NCBI GenBank assembly: GCA_032622095.1
Contig: CP136061.1
Location: forward strand, 199,882,244 to 199,946,243
DNA length: 64,000 bases
Source of the DNA: Siphonodentalium dalli
Taxonomy: Eukaryota; Mollusca; Scaphopoda; Gadilida; Siphonodentaliidae
Direction: 5' to 3'
Shown here: piece by piece, positions 47,800-60,329 of the stretch
Position numbering within the stretch: position 1 is the first letter of the stretch
Layout of the letters: the number at the start of each line of letters is the position of its first letter
The notes under the pieces: model-generated
Seen by the model: only the letters and a program-made list of their open reading frames with translations
Database searches by the model: none
What the model was told of the DNA's origin: nothing
Translations under genes and position numbers: made by a program

Positions 47800-47803
47800 T
47801 TAA

Positions 47804-48239
47804 AGATACTCAATCCGATCAGGGGGTCCCAATATCACTAAGTTACAACAACAACATAAAAAAAAAACCAATAGCAACAACATATCTTCAAAATGCGCTT
47901 TGTTATCAGAATCGATTAATTACAACAAAATAATGTTAACCGCTGTTCAACGAAATATGGCCGTTTTATCACTTGATTATCACGAAATGTGCCCGTATTA
48001 CCACTTCATTTTAGAGTTTTCCGTCATCATCCGCAATTTTGTCCGAGACCGTCGCATCGACGAATTTTTTCCAGACCACAAATAAGTACATATCTCGAGA
48101 AATAACAAATTTCAAAAATCGATAACTGATCACTCTGAGCTTTGATGGTTGGGTTCCTCGACTCGAATAAAATATTTTTACCCCCCCCCCCCAAGACAAA
48201 GAGATAGTAATTTGGGAGCGTAATTTGGATTATGGACAT
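47804..48239. mobile_element. TTAA-type MITE, copy 3
   Basis: TTAA precedes AGATACTCAATCCGATCAGG on the left. The right side keeps TTCCTCGACTCGAATAAAAT, a poly-C run and a decayed terminus before TTAA at 48240. Open frames here are artefacts. Confidence 0.75.
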
Positions 48240-48243
48240 TTAA

Positions 48244-49790
48244 TGTTTGAGACCCCGATTATTGCTATTCAGAGTCAATGTTATTGACTATGTGTTGGCA
48301 TGGAATAAGAGCAAAACTATATATATTCCAACAGAATACAAAACAGCCGTGGCCTGGGAGTGTCTACCAAGTGATAGAGATTCTCAGATTCACACACATA
48401 ACTTCCCCTATTATTTACCCAAAATGCATCAAAATTCAAACTAGAAGATAGAGTAACTGTTATACCCCAGCATCGAGAATAATAAACTTGCAGTACACCG
48501 AGAAGAATACACTTGCAGTACAGAACACACATCGGTGCCTCGACAATAGCCAGGTTCGGCCACACGAACGTTTAGCTTGTATCGTGAGTTATTATATGAA
48601 TTGCTATGGATTTGCATTTGGCGGGAAAACGCTTGCGAGTTTGCGGTGTCAAAGCTACACGTTTTGAGACATCGGCTCAAATTTTAGCGGAACGCGTAAA
48701 CAATAATCAAGTGGAACCATACGATCGACGTTATACTTAATTGTCTTCAATCAAAATATATTTATTTCCGTCCAGATACATTGTGTTATGCCACTCTCTG
48801 CTCACTGCAGAAGATCTCACAGTTGCACACATGCGACGAAAATAAACAGAAAAAAAATGCTGCGAGAAAAAAGCAATTTAGGTTCCCGGAAGCAGACTCC
48901 TTTTAAATTCTGAATTGAGTCGGCCATACGGAATATCAGTAGAAACTGAGAATACCCGTTTCTGTCTACCTTATAGTTGAGTTATCTTCTCCTTGGTTAT
49001 CATCAGATTGGATTATTCATCTTTGCTTCACGTTTCATAATTCTACACCTGGAAACAAAACTTCTAAACGGGTTGACCGGGTACATGTAGACGTATTGGT
49101 CACGTGAGTCAGGTTACGTCCGTTGGCCATGGCAACACATGCTACAAGTTACACGTACGTGTGACTGAAACCGGTTAATAACAACAACACGATCTTAGTT
49201 TATTCGACCGGTTAAGTTGATAATACATTGTTATGGATCTTCCTCTTTCAAATGCTTGGAATAATACAGATTAATATTGTATGCAATGTGATATGGGAAT
49301 TCGAACATTAAGTGGGCATGTAAACCTTCACCCCTTGGGTTTTGTTTTGACTGCGACTCCCAGGTTTTCTTTTAACTTCTTGAAACATACATTCGTAACC
49401 ATGGTGTCCATTTTGTAAAAATATTCACACTGCTATATGAGAAAACGTCTAATGAAAATTGATATGAATTAATATAAGCTATTCCGGACAGGCGCGTGTC
49501 CATGATTCATATCTATTATTTTATACCCTGCGGAATCTGTATAAAACTTGATGTGAAGATGTCGACATATGCGCGAAGTACTTGTATTTAAACTGTATTG
49601 CCTCAGAACGATATATTGAAGTCACATACAATACTGCTTCGAAAATAAATGAAAATGTCAATGACACTGTAGCTAAACTTGGTGAGGTGTTAATACTTTT
49701 ATGCTGAGCAGTCAATAGAATGATCAAGATAAAAGAAAGTCAACAGTTTCTGTAAAGGGATTGTATTGTGTATATGAAATTATTTTCTTT
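48244..49790. other. No gene recognised
   Basis: AT-rich intron sequence. Several short frames, none with domain patterns or splice context. Confidence 0.4.
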
Positions 49791-50735
49791 TCAAACATTT
49801 CTCCAATAAAATGCGAGCTGTAGGATGTGCCGATGGATTCAACTGTGAAATTCAAGATGGCTGCTGGCAGGCAGCCATGTTTTAAAATGAATTTCGGAAA
49901 AAATTGGGCAGCTTCCATCTAGAGGTTACCCCGAAGAACGGTTTGAAGTTTAGTCACGATCGGATAAGACGGATGTGGCATGTAGGTTGTGCCGAAGGAT
50001 TTAGTCATGCAATGCAATCCAAGATGGACACTGGTGGTCATGTTCTGAATGCAATTCGGAAAACTTTGATGGCTCCCATCTAGTGGTTCCCCAGAATATC
50101 CATATGAAGTTTGGTAACAATCGGATGAAGGATGTGGTCTGTAGGGTGTGCAATGCCAAAGAATTTAATCACACAATGAGTAAAATCCAAGATGCCCACT
50201 GGCAGCCATGTTATTCAACGAATGTTGGACAAAATCAATGGCACCCATCCTGAATAGCCATTTAAAGTTTGGTGATCATATGGCTAGGGATGTAGTCCGT
50301 AGTGTATGCCAATATATTTTGTCATAATGCCAATATATTTTGTCATCCAAAGAGTAAAGTACAAGATGGCCGCCGGCGGCCATATTTTTCATCGATAAAC
50401 GTTCAAATTCGATGGCTCCCATCAAGGGGTGATCCTAATCATGGCTTTAGTTTCAAAACATTTATGCGATATACGCGGGCTGCAGTGTGTGCCGATGGAT
50501 TCAATTTGAAATACAATATGGCTGCTGGTGACCATGTTTTAAAACCAAATTCGGAAACAATCGATGGCTCCCATCTATAGGTTACCCCGAAGATCCATAT
50601 GAAGTTCTGTGATGATCTGATGAGGGATACGACCTGTAGAATGAGCAAAAGTAAATTGTTGGCGGACGCACGGATGACGGACGGCAACCCATGGCAATAG
50701 CTCAAACTTGACTTCGTCGAGCTAAATATGAGGCT
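49790..50735. mobile_element. Helitron-like element with about 165-bp tandem core, copy 1
   Basis: About five diverged units of TGTGCCGATGGATTCAA, CAAGATGGCTGCTGG, CCATGTTTTAAAA, GATGGCTCCCATCTAG, GTTACCCCGAAGA and GAAGTTTGGTGATGATCGGA (starts near 49826, 49988, 50148, 50303 and 50489). A short GGACGCACGGATGACGGACGG tract follows, then a 3' hairpin CTCAAACTTGACTTCGTCGA-GCTAA. The same arrangement is at 59.3 kb. Confidence 0.75.
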
Positions 50736-52105
50736 TTTTCTCCAGCAAGTTTTTTGTCAGAGGCTTACAGTCGGAGGGTCAAACTAGAAATGAAACATGG
50801 TATTCAGTAGCACCTCGTGTATCTGCAGAATATCGTATGAGCGTGCTATACAATCTTCGATCACAATGTCATGTTACTACATTGAACATCTGCGGTCTAC
50901 CTTAATTTCCCTATATCTACTACCACTTTATTGAGTTCTAGAACAGCACTGGTAACAAGATAAACTGAAATATCTTCCAGCAATAATGAGGCATATGTTC
51001 CGCACATTAAAACAAATATTTGCAGTTATTGAGACGATATTAAATGATTAAGAAAGATTGTCTTATGATTTAGACAAGTTGCAGCCTACATTAATGCCGT
51101 TATATATGGACGCTTTATTAGAGATGAACGCAGATGCAATGCACATTCTGGGTTTCAAGCAGCTAGATTTCTTGAAGGCCCAACTAAAACTGAATTGTTC
51201 CACATCCCATCGATTTTGAGTACTAAGTTATCCAGGTTTTCAAAACTGGCATTTTGGGAAAATTCTATCGCATCAAATCTCTGGTTGAGACTGTCTTGTG
51301 ATGCTGTTGATATTGTCTATTGTCACGTGTTCTGTAAATTAGGCTGTCTTGTGATGCTGTTGATATTGTCTATTGTCACGTGTTTTGTAAACGAGACTTA
51401 GCTCAACGTGGGTAACAAAACACTACCGTTATATATTCGTGTATTTTGAGGGACATTCAGCTAACTGTGACTGGTATTACCCATTGGATACTATCATACT
51501 AGAGCCCATAGGAATCCTACATGCATTCCAATGGACGGTGATAAAGTGACATTAATTAGTTTTTCCAGATATAACTACTTCACATCGATAGAGTTTCTTT
51601 GGATGTTCGTCTCATGGTGTACAAACATGTTTTTGGAGTTGATATGTAGTGAGAAATTGTTTATTTGGTTTTCATTGCCTCGCGAAAAATTGGTTTTAGG
51701 TACTGTATGAAAAAATTGTTGGATGGACGATAGCATATGGACGGTAAATAGCTGCGTTAGTACACCACAATTTTACACAAAATTGAATTCGAAAACTTGT
51801 CGTTGTAACTTAAAGAACACAGGAACAATTATAACTGGTTATGTGTGGCTTTTTATCTGGTAGCCAGGTCGTGATGCTGTTCTAGAACGCTGAATTCGCA
51901 TCTAATTTATTGATTTCAGTGATATATTCCGGTGGAAAATAAAAAGGCCAAATTTCTTACTCGCTAGCTATAGGCTTATCGTTATGGGGAAAAACTCGTT
52001 ATATTTCGTAAAGTCAGGTGTACTTAGCAATTCAATAACCCGATGTTCTTTTTTGAATCAATCGGCCCATACTTTTGTGGTAGCTGGGTGCACTGTTTCC
52101 ATATG
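50736..52105. other. No gene; short tandem duplication at 51291-51392
   Basis: CTGTCTTGTGATGCTGTTGA then TATTGTCTATTGTCACGTGT occurs twice, about 53 bp apart. The rest is unassigned. Confidence 0.5.
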
Positions 52106-52106
52106 G

Positions 52107-52330
52107 TTATTTATCCTCGAATATACTATAAATTATTTTGCACTTGTGTGTATATCCATCTTGAATCTTCAGGTGTCGAATAACACCACATCTTGATGTA
52201 AATGTCTTATCGCATAAAGCACACTGGTACTGTGAAGTTGTTGCCTCTTCGATGGAAAGTACCTTCACTGTGCGGTTCCCCTGCTTCCTGTGCCTCATTG
52301 TGACTACGAAACCCACCTTCCGCCATGGTC
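52107..52330 (-). pseudogene. Degenerate C2H2 zinc-finger fragment
   Basis: Minus-strand frame with SQYQCALCDKTFTSRCGVIR, HLKIQDGYTHKC. C-x2-C-x12-H and the KTF core are those of a C2H2 finger, but the second zinc-binding His is Gln (HLKIQ), and the TGEKPY-type linker is out of place. Upstream an ATG in perfect context (GACC-ATG-GCGGAAGG, 52326-52324) opens a different frame (MAEGGFRSHNEAQEAGEPHS), so a frameshift may separate start and finger. Probably a zinc-finger gene relic within USP intron 1, same strand. Confidence 0.5.
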
Positions 52331-54350
52331 TCCAAAAGATGCCGAAACTGTGACTGCAGGTTGCATCGCGATACTCTTATTTAACAAACCCGGAAACGGA
52401 ACGATACCCATCGCAATTCGAAATAAATTAAAGGCACACGTGGTGTTCGGACATATGCGTTCTATATTATCTGTGGGGATAATAATAATATGAATGAACA
52501 TTGGCATCCTACATTGTACGTTGCAGAACACACTTGCGGGTGTTCATTGCTTTGATAAATAATTTGTGAAGCATTCATCTCCGAATTTCGTTTAATTCCA
52601 AAGCAGGGACCAGGCGGAATTCAACAGTTGGCAATTTAATGTCTCACACACTTGTTGGAAATGTTATACCACATATAGGTTGAATTTGTTCTCATTGTTT
52701 GATTTTCCAAGCCATAATTTGTGAGACTTTGTTGTTTTTAGATCAACCATTAGCCTTTTTTTCAGTACCCCTGAACAAGTTCATTTTTCGCGCAGATATG
52801 AATACAAAGTTTGCTGTATTATGTCACTACCAATCATATCGGAAGATATTTGTCTGCAACACACAATGCTTCCAGATGGAATAAACATTTATTTAAATGA
52901 GGTATGTGGGGAAAACTTTTGAGAGCCAAGTTCTCTATGTAAATTTCTCCATAATAATAACGAACCAAAGCCGGACGCGTTGGGTCGTATATAGACTATA
53001 TCTGATTTTGTGACGTCACCAATTATTATCTAATACGACGCTGCTGTTTTGAATTTTGCGAGCACTTTTGTAACACAGTAGATCGGTGGGCTTAAATCAT
53101 TAATGTCGTAATCGGAAAATCTTGATACTGTGTCTTTCAATTACTGGTATTGCAAATGAGAATTATGAATATTGAATTACAATGTAAGTTCATTTGTAGC
53201 ATTAGTTTACCTTTTATTGAGAAAATAAGACACAATTAATAACGACACTATAGTAATTACAGTCTACACACATCGGGGCGAGTGGAAAGAGATCGAAATT
53301 CCTGATGTGAAATATAATAAGAATGTCAGCACAAATTTACCGTTCTACTGTGCGAAGGTATGCATTTCATGTACAGCACTTGGTACGGTGCGGTACTGTG
53401 CGAAACGAAATAACATATATTTAATAAGGAATTAATTGTTATCATAAGACTATATAGTGCATACATGCATGTGATAATCCATAAATATACTATTTTCTGG
53501 AATCGAAAGGACACACATAATTATTAACAATGCAGAAGATACATTCGTGCAGGTTCAGGCGAACTCGGTCAATGGGGAAAGTTACACGATAACGTTGTTC
53601 GTCGATTTTCGTTGAATTCGACAACGTGACACCTTTGAATGAAATGAACAGCTATGAAATGGACATGCTTCTCGGTATAGTATCTCCGCCCCAGTGCTCA
53701 CCCAGCGTCAAGAAAAGAAATAAATTGGTTAAATTCATTAAAGATGTTCCCGTTCCCCTCTGGACAAGTTATAGAACTATTTTCACTTTGATGTTGGTAC
53801 TAGCAGGTTATAACCATGAATAGTCTAGCTGTCGATCAAGACTACCCGGAAGTACGATTTGCTTAATTTATACTCGAAATTACGGTTGGGGTCCATTCAT
53901 TCGACGAACCCAGGATATATAGCCTTATGTGAATCTTATTTGGAGGGAATACCAGAGAATCTATAAACTGATTTTGATCCAAAAAAAACAACAACAAACA
54001 AACAAACCCAGAGCTACCCTCATATGAGTGGTTTTGCTTTGGTTCGTTAATTACTCTAGCGTATGATCATATTATATGTACGATGTTCCCACGTGCTGGG
54101 CTATTACGTGTCAGTTAACTGGACCATAAGCCCAAACACTGAGCCCAAAATAATCCTCCCAAGACGCAAATAGCGTTCTACCCAGAATGTTCAGATGTAC
54201 CCGCTGAAAAGAGCTTATCGCCGATTTGCAGCTATTTACCGTACTGCAACTATTTACTGACACGAAAACCCAGCGTGGGATGTATATTGCATAACATTCT
54301 AAACCTAAACCATGCAGTATTCCTCGTTATACTTGCATACGTGTAACGGT
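52331..54350. other. No gene recognised
   Basis: Unassigned AT-rich sequence. A plus-strand frame at 53647-53823 (MNSYEMDMLLGIVSPPQCSP ...) has reasonable composition but no family match and no splice support. Confidence 0.35.
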
Positions 54351-54357
54351 TTTTTAA

Positions 54358-54739
54358 GTTCCTGTTTCGCATCACGTTGTTGTGACCTATTACAATAACA
54401 CAGGTGCTATACATATTACCTTGCACCAACACCTTGATGAGATGGGTACGATAAGCTATTCTGACACGGGTATGCGGCTCCGCACGATTCTAATACCCAA
54501 ATGGCACAGTTCCCGCTGCATAAAGCGCAGAATACAAGCAGTGTTAATCCCCTGCACTTCGGAAAAGTTTGAATTGTTATGCAACAAACCGTTACGTGTT
54601 CATTCTACTCCACTTATTATAGTCTGCTCGTTGTTTCGGCGGATTTAACACTTCTCGCATGCGCATGTTGGGAAGATAGATTTGAGTTTGTAAAGATTCA
54701 CGCAGCTAATGTCACAACAACGTGATGCGAAACAGGAAC
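54358..54739. mobile_element. MITE with perfect 29-bp inverted repeats
   Basis: GTTCCTGTTTCGCATCACGT then TGTTGTGAC at 54358-54386 is exactly complementary to 54711-54739. The 382-bp element has no transposase; the internal frame is not recognised. No clear target duplication. Confidence 0.82.
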
Positions 54740-54839
54740 TTTACCTTCGTTGATGTATATTTCAATGCTGCGCACACCGACTCACGCATCATGCATGGCC
54801 ATCTCGACAAGGTGAAAATAAGTTATATAGGGGGTGTTT

Positions 54840-54858
54840 GGGGGGGGGGGGGGGGTAA
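54840..54858. repeat. Poly-G tract
   Basis: Run of about 18 G after GGGGTGTTT. Long G runs recur in the hAT-like repeats at 34.05, 58.94 and 59.05 kb. Confidence 0.9.
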
Positions 54859-55254
54859 CCCGTGGATTCTCGGAAGGACCGAGTGGTCTCCCCTTAACCA
54901 CTATTAAAACAAGTTCCACCAAGGCTGTTCTTTATATAACAACGCTTTTACCAATGCCAAATATGAATTGATTGGGTTATGTTGCTTGAGACTTATTTGT
55001 ATATTTTGCTAGTCCACGTATATTGCGATATTTGCGTGGCCAGACTCGGAAATTCGACCCCATTGTCTGGTATGAATACATGCCACATCAAAACAATTAT
55101 TGTACCTATCCTCTGTCGTTTTTTGTTTGGTCTAGACACGACACGACCATTATGGTCACGATATTATGCGTGTATGTTATGCATGCCATGCATTGCAGTA
55201 TTCATGGTGTATATGAGTTGGAGATAATAAATGTCTTCCCGATAGCAATTCCAA

Positions 55255-55485
55255 CTGCAACAACAACAGCAACAACAACAACAAAATCAACATCGTCATC
55301 ATTATCATCAACAACAACAACAGCCACACAATTTATATGGAACTCCTTATCACTGAAGGAACTTTCCTTCATTATTGCCAAAAGCACTCGAGAGGATCAT
55401 CTGATGTTTCACACGTTTCACTTAAAAGTGTTTTAAAAGATAGATTTGTAATAAAAATGTTGCAATGTTCTAAAAGTAGCCACAT
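55255..55485. repeat. CAA/CAT microsatellite plus dispersed tail
   Basis: (CAA)n with (CAT)n at 55255-55325, then the same tail as at 8735-8870 (GTGTTTTAAAAGATAGATTT ... TGTTGCAATGTTCTAAAAG). Confidence 0.7.
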
Positions 55486-55602
55486 TTTATGTCTTAGTTC
55501 ATAAAAAATAGTTGGAGAAAAAGCACCTGTTGCCTGTTCTCTCTCTGTTCTCTCTCAGAAAGTTCAGGGACGAGATAAATCATCTTTAAGGGAATAAACT
55601 AC

Positions 55603-55700
55603 CGTAATGCCCTAAATAATCGACTCCTTAACCACATCAGAATTATGGGTAACTTTTCAGGATTTAGTCGGAAATATGGCTTGTTGCCATTCAAGCCTGC
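55603..55700. mobile_element. Palindromic TA MITE, half copy
   Basis: Starts TA-CCGTAATGCCCTAAATAAT and matches the left arm of copies 1 and 2 through GGCTTGTTGCCATTCA, then stops at the hairpin centre. The right arm is absent. Confidence 0.85.
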
Positions 55701-56034
55701 ACCTGATTTCAAAACAGACCAGCAATGTCTTGATAATACGGAGGTATTATAGTGGATCGCTCCAGGCGGAACTAATCGACATTAAGATGAGTTCTTCATA
55801 GGCGCGAAATTCTCATCAGCGCCAGTAAAACCAACGTCGAAATCAATATCTCTCATAATAAAATGTTCCCAAATCGAGCACCTTATGGACTAATTGGCGA
55901 CTGAAATTAAAGGTAATATCCTGTACTCGGGGGAACTTCCACATATTATGTCTGTCTCATATGTGCGGAAAATGACAGCAGGCTTTGTCACTGCTTAAAG
56001 GCATAGAATAATGTCACCGATTGATGTTTATATC

Positions 56035-56430
56035 AGGGACGTAGCGACAGGGGTAGATTGGGGGTGTCACACAAACGTTGGCAGCATTATAGATGGAACT
56101 TTCAGGCCAAAAGTAACATGAATTTGTTATAATTTGATATTGCAACCGGTATAATTATAGTTGTGCATGTGCAATGTGTTGCTTTTAGACCTAAAGTGGA
56201 ATGTTTGTCTACTTTCGGTTTAATTTTCGGGCTGAAATGGCAATCAGTCGCAAATTTCAAACAGTTATAGGGTACGTAAGGGGTAGGGATGTTAGCCTAG
56301 AAATTGCCCACAGTTGAGGTGCCAACTGGAACATTCCAACCCACCCCGGGAGGGGGCGGGTGATAACGCAAACGGAATTTCTCAGACTTGGACATTTCGG
56401 ATTGTTGGTAGAGGAAGGTCTTAACGAGAA
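56035..56430. mobile_element. Diverged hAT-like element, left end
   Basis: CAGGGACGTAGCGACAGGGG at 56036 is a left terminus; GGGCTGAAATGGCAATCAGT (56230) matches the core of the 58-kb family. No right terminus was recognised. Confidence 0.5.
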
Positions 56431-57570
56431 ATCACTCAATTATTGCACGTAGAAACCACCGCCATCGCCGGAAATAAACAAACTTCAACCGCTACATGAA
56501 CACGAATCAGGCTACCATTCATGTTGTGTATCTTGCAATCCATGAGGATTGGTATTCATGGCAAAGATTAGGAGTGTCACTTTCTTCGTGTAGCTGGGCA
56601 AGTATCCAATTATTAATCTGAGTACGGAGGAACTAATTGCTAAGCTGGTAAGGTGCAATATGCATTATGACATCACAAGCCGCCCAGTGCTGTGAAAGCT
56701 GGCTCGAATCTCGAAAGACGTGGATTTGTGTATCTGGGCAAGTTTGACAGTTGTTTTCATGGGGTCGGTGATTTCCACGTGCCGTAGGGTTATTTTCCTC
56801 AACCATAGAACTAACAACGTCGTTATATGATCTGATGATATATCGACTGAAACAACGTTAAACGCCAAGCTTAAACCTAAGCTGAATGTTTGGAGAACAT
56901 ATCTGTCATTATCAAACACGTATGTCAGAAACAATATATATAGACCATGACTTAGCTGGCAGGCTCAACTGGAGACTTAACTACATATCTCATATAAACT
57001 CCGGAATCCGCGGTAAACAACATGACCTCGGATTGAAGTATGACCCATTTAACCATGTAAAGGAGCCGAAGTTTCATCTGCGAATTCTTCATATAGAATG
57101 GGGAGTTGAGGCCAGACTGCATGCATATTTTACCTGAAGATTACATTAAGTGATGCAAAATACTTCACATGTGAGCACAGCGTATAAACTTGCTAAAAAC
57201 ATGTATTTTAATTATTTTTGTATGAAAATGTGCACCAAAGACTACCACTCGATAATATAATGTTACAACTAAAAACCCATATTGCCAGAGTAGAAACAAG
57301 CTGGTAAATCCGAATAAATGAAGAATGAAATTCACAGGTGAAATGTCACAAACAAATTGAATCCCCCGAGAACGAATAAACTAAACCTGCTATCCTCCTG
57401 GCAGACAACATATGACCTGAAGTAGAACCCGTGTTTTACAGTTTTTGCCCGTGCACATGAGCTGGTCTCCCCGCCCTGCTTTGAGCTGCGTGTGAATTTC
57501 TATACGCTGACCTGTCCTGCCCAGTTAATATATGATTGTACGATCAGTTTGACCTATATTTATTCCCCGA
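56431..57570. other. No gene recognised
   Basis: Unassigned intron sequence. Overlapping frames on both strands at 56665-57137 have no family signature. Confidence 0.35.
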
Positions 57571-57710
57571 CCATTTACTGCAGGGGCGCGAGCTGGGTGA
57601 GCCCCTCCGGTTGCAGCTCGGGTGCCATCGCCCGGGCTGGGTTGGGGTGCTTATCGGGGTCGCAGTGCTGCGGTGGCTGGTTGGGAGAATGTTGTTGATA
57701 TATACATGTA
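57571..57710. other. GC-rich patch of unknown nature
   Basis: About 130 bp markedly richer in G and C than the surroundings (GGGGCGCGAGCTGGGTGAGC ... GGTGGCTGGTTGGGAGA). Plus-strand reading gives a hydrophobic stretch (GVLIGVAVLRWLVGRMLLIY); the minus strand gives a Pro-rich one. No splice sites or family match. Confidence 0.35.
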
Positions 57711-58063
57711 TATGTTTGTATTTGAACGCAGTGGGCAGGCGGGTCAGTGGAGCAATGTAGCACTATATACCACTGGTTGTTGTCATTTAAGTGAATAAAC
57801 GATATAAAATTACCAGCACACAACGTCAACAAATCAAATATACAGTGACTCTCGTTAGCGAAATCATTCTCGTTTGTTTATAGGAGATTTGTTCGGGACG
57901 AATGGCGGAATGATTGTTTATATTTTTTCGTAGTTCAGATGCCGTGTGTTATTTAAAGGGACGCGATGCCTTCAAAGTGGGTTCATACGAAATAACAATA
58001 AAGTCTGTAAAACAACTATCAGCAACAAGTATATACATGAAACGAAACAGTCAATGCCACAGT

Positions 58064-59237
58064 CAGGGATGTGGCCAGAGGGGGGTGTGGGTGTGTCTCA
58101 CCCCCCAGCAGAGAGCTATATTTTCAATAGTTGGAAATTTCATACCTGCCACAACGAAATTTCACACCAACAATAGGTTGAAAATGTTCTTGTAGTTTGA
58201 TTATAAAACAATTTATTGGGGGGAATTTATTGTTTTTCGACCAATATTTGCATATGTTCCTATTTTTGGTAAAAAAAATTTTGACAGAAATGGTCATCAG
58301 TTGGAAATTTTCCAACCTTAGGGGGGTGACAGGTTGGAAATTTCCAACACTTGGAAAGGTTGTGTCCTGGTCCCTCCCCCGCGGCCAGTCAAAAACTTCT
58401 AGTTAATTTAAGAAAACAATATTGTCATACAATTGGTCAACATTGTCATTGGAATTGTCATCAGTTGGAAATTTTCCAACCTAAGTGGGTATGTAGGGTT
58501 TGAAATTTCCAACAGTAGGAAGGCTTGAGGCTAGTCTAGATGTTAGGATTTTGCGATTTTCTTGTCAGATTTCAAAATTTTCGCACACCGGGCCGAACCA
58601 TGGTCGGCCCGTCGTGTCATTGTCCCATCCACATGGCCAATACAAAACTGCTAATTAGTTTAGCAAAACAATATTTTACTACATTTGGTCAAACTTGTAG
58701 ACATAAATGGTCATCAGTTGAAGAATTTTCCAACCTGAGGGGGAGCATGAGGTTTGAAATTTCCAACACTAGGAAAGCTTCAGTTGAGGCCAGTCTAGAT
58801 GCTAGGATTTGCGATTTCCTTGTATAGTTTTCAAAATTTTCTCACACCGGGCCGAACAACCATGGTCGGCCCGGTGTTTCCTGGTCTGTTGTCGGTATAG
58901 CTGTGTGCATTTGTCTGGAATTAGATCACTAGTTGTTTTTTGGGGGGGGGGGGGCAATTTTCAGGTTAAAATATCTTAATGTTCTCATACTGGGAAAATA
59001 GAAGCATGGCTTATGAATATATAGGAAATTAGGCCTGAGCATGAGGTACAAGGGGGGGGGTGCAAATGGAATTATGCAAAAAGTTGTGTTGGTGCGATTC
59101 CGATTCAAGGGAGGGGGTGCAAATGGAATTATGCAAAAAGTTGTGTTGGTGTGATTCCGACTCAAGGGGGGGGGGTGGAGTTGGAAATTCCCAAGGTGGA
59201 CACCCCCCCAGCGGAGACCCTCTATACCACATCCCTG
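58064..59237. mobile_element. hAT-like non-autonomous element with perfect 8-bp duplication
   Basis: 1,174 bp with inverted ends CAGGGATGTGG and CCACATCCCTG, flanked by GCCACAGT at 58056-58063 and 59238-59245. CAGGG-type ends and an 8-bp duplication are hAT hallmarks. The interior is three diverged sub-repeats (CATCAGTTGGAAATTTTCC), poly-G runs and GTCGGCCCGGTGTxTCCTGG motifs, no transposase. It sits in an old repeat shared with 31.4 kb. Confidence 0.92.
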
Positions 59238-59329
59238 GCCACAGTAGTTCAATTTTGAGAAGGGATAATGCCACACATTGCAGTCAATGGAGGATGTGAA
59301 TGCGGAAAGTTGAAATTTTTAAGTAATGC

Positions 59330-60262
59330 AAGAGTCATATGAAGTTTGGGATTAACTGGATAAAAGAATGCTGGCTATACGACATGGCGAAGCGTTTAGT
59401 CATGCAAAGAGTTAAATTCAAGATGGCTGCAAACATCCATGTATTTGATCGTAAACCGTTCAAACTCGATAGCTCCCACCCAGAGATTATCCTAAATATG
59501 TCGGAACAATTTCAAAACATTTCTCCAATAAATGCGGACTGCAGGGTGTGCCGATGGATTCAAATGTAAACCCCAAGATGGCCGCTGGTGGCTGACATGT
59601 TTAAAAAAAAAGAAATTTGGAAAAGTTGTATGGCTCTCATCTAGTGCTAACCCCGAAGAACCATACAAAGTTCAGTGATGATCGGATAAAGGATGTGGCC
59701 TGTACGGTGTGCCGAATGATTTAGTCACGCAAAGATCCGTAAAAATCAATGGCTCCCATCCAGCGGTCCCCCAATAGATCGATATGACGTTTGATGACAA
59801 CCCAAATGGATGAAACATGTTGGCTATAGGATGTGCCAAAGGATATAGGCATGCAAAGAATAAAATCCAAGACGGCTGACAGCGGAAATGTTGTTTTTAT
59901 AGAAAATCATTAAAAATCGATAGCTTCAATCTAGAGGTGATCTTAAGCATTCCTGTGAATTAAAAAAAAATAATTATCCAATAAATGTGGGCTGCAGGGT
60001 GTGCCGTTGAATTCAAATATGCGGTCCCAGATTGTTGCTGGTGGTCATGTTTTTAACGAATTTCGGAACAAATCCATGGCTCTCAACCAGAGGCCACCCA
60101 GAAGATGCATCGAAGTTTGGTGACAATCGGATGAGCGATGTGACCCGTATAGAGTATGCCGAAGGAAATTATTGACGGACGGACGGACGGAAGCACGGAC
60201 GACGGACGCCAACTCATGGTAATTGCTCAAACTTGACTTCGTCAAGTTGAGCTAAAATATAT
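59330..60262. mobile_element. Helitron-like element with tandem core, copy 2
   Basis: Same arrangement and related units as 49.8 kb (GTGTGCCGATGGATTCAAAT, CAAGATGGCCGCTGGTGG, GATGATCGGATAAAGGATGT). It ends with GACGGACGGACGGACGGAAG, then ACGACGGACGCC and the hairpin GCTCAAACTTGACTTCGTCAAGTTGAGCT, which has a TTCG loop. Confidence 0.78.
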
Positions 60263-60329
60263 TGACTGTGTTCTTATTATTATTAATAACTCGGCAATAA
60301 ATATATTTCGCATGTCAAAACCATTATGT

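Noticed and set aside
54979-55436. 82- and 137-residue plus-strand ORFs
   Set aside because: They overlap in different frames and run through a CAA/CAT microsatellite; no recognised domain.
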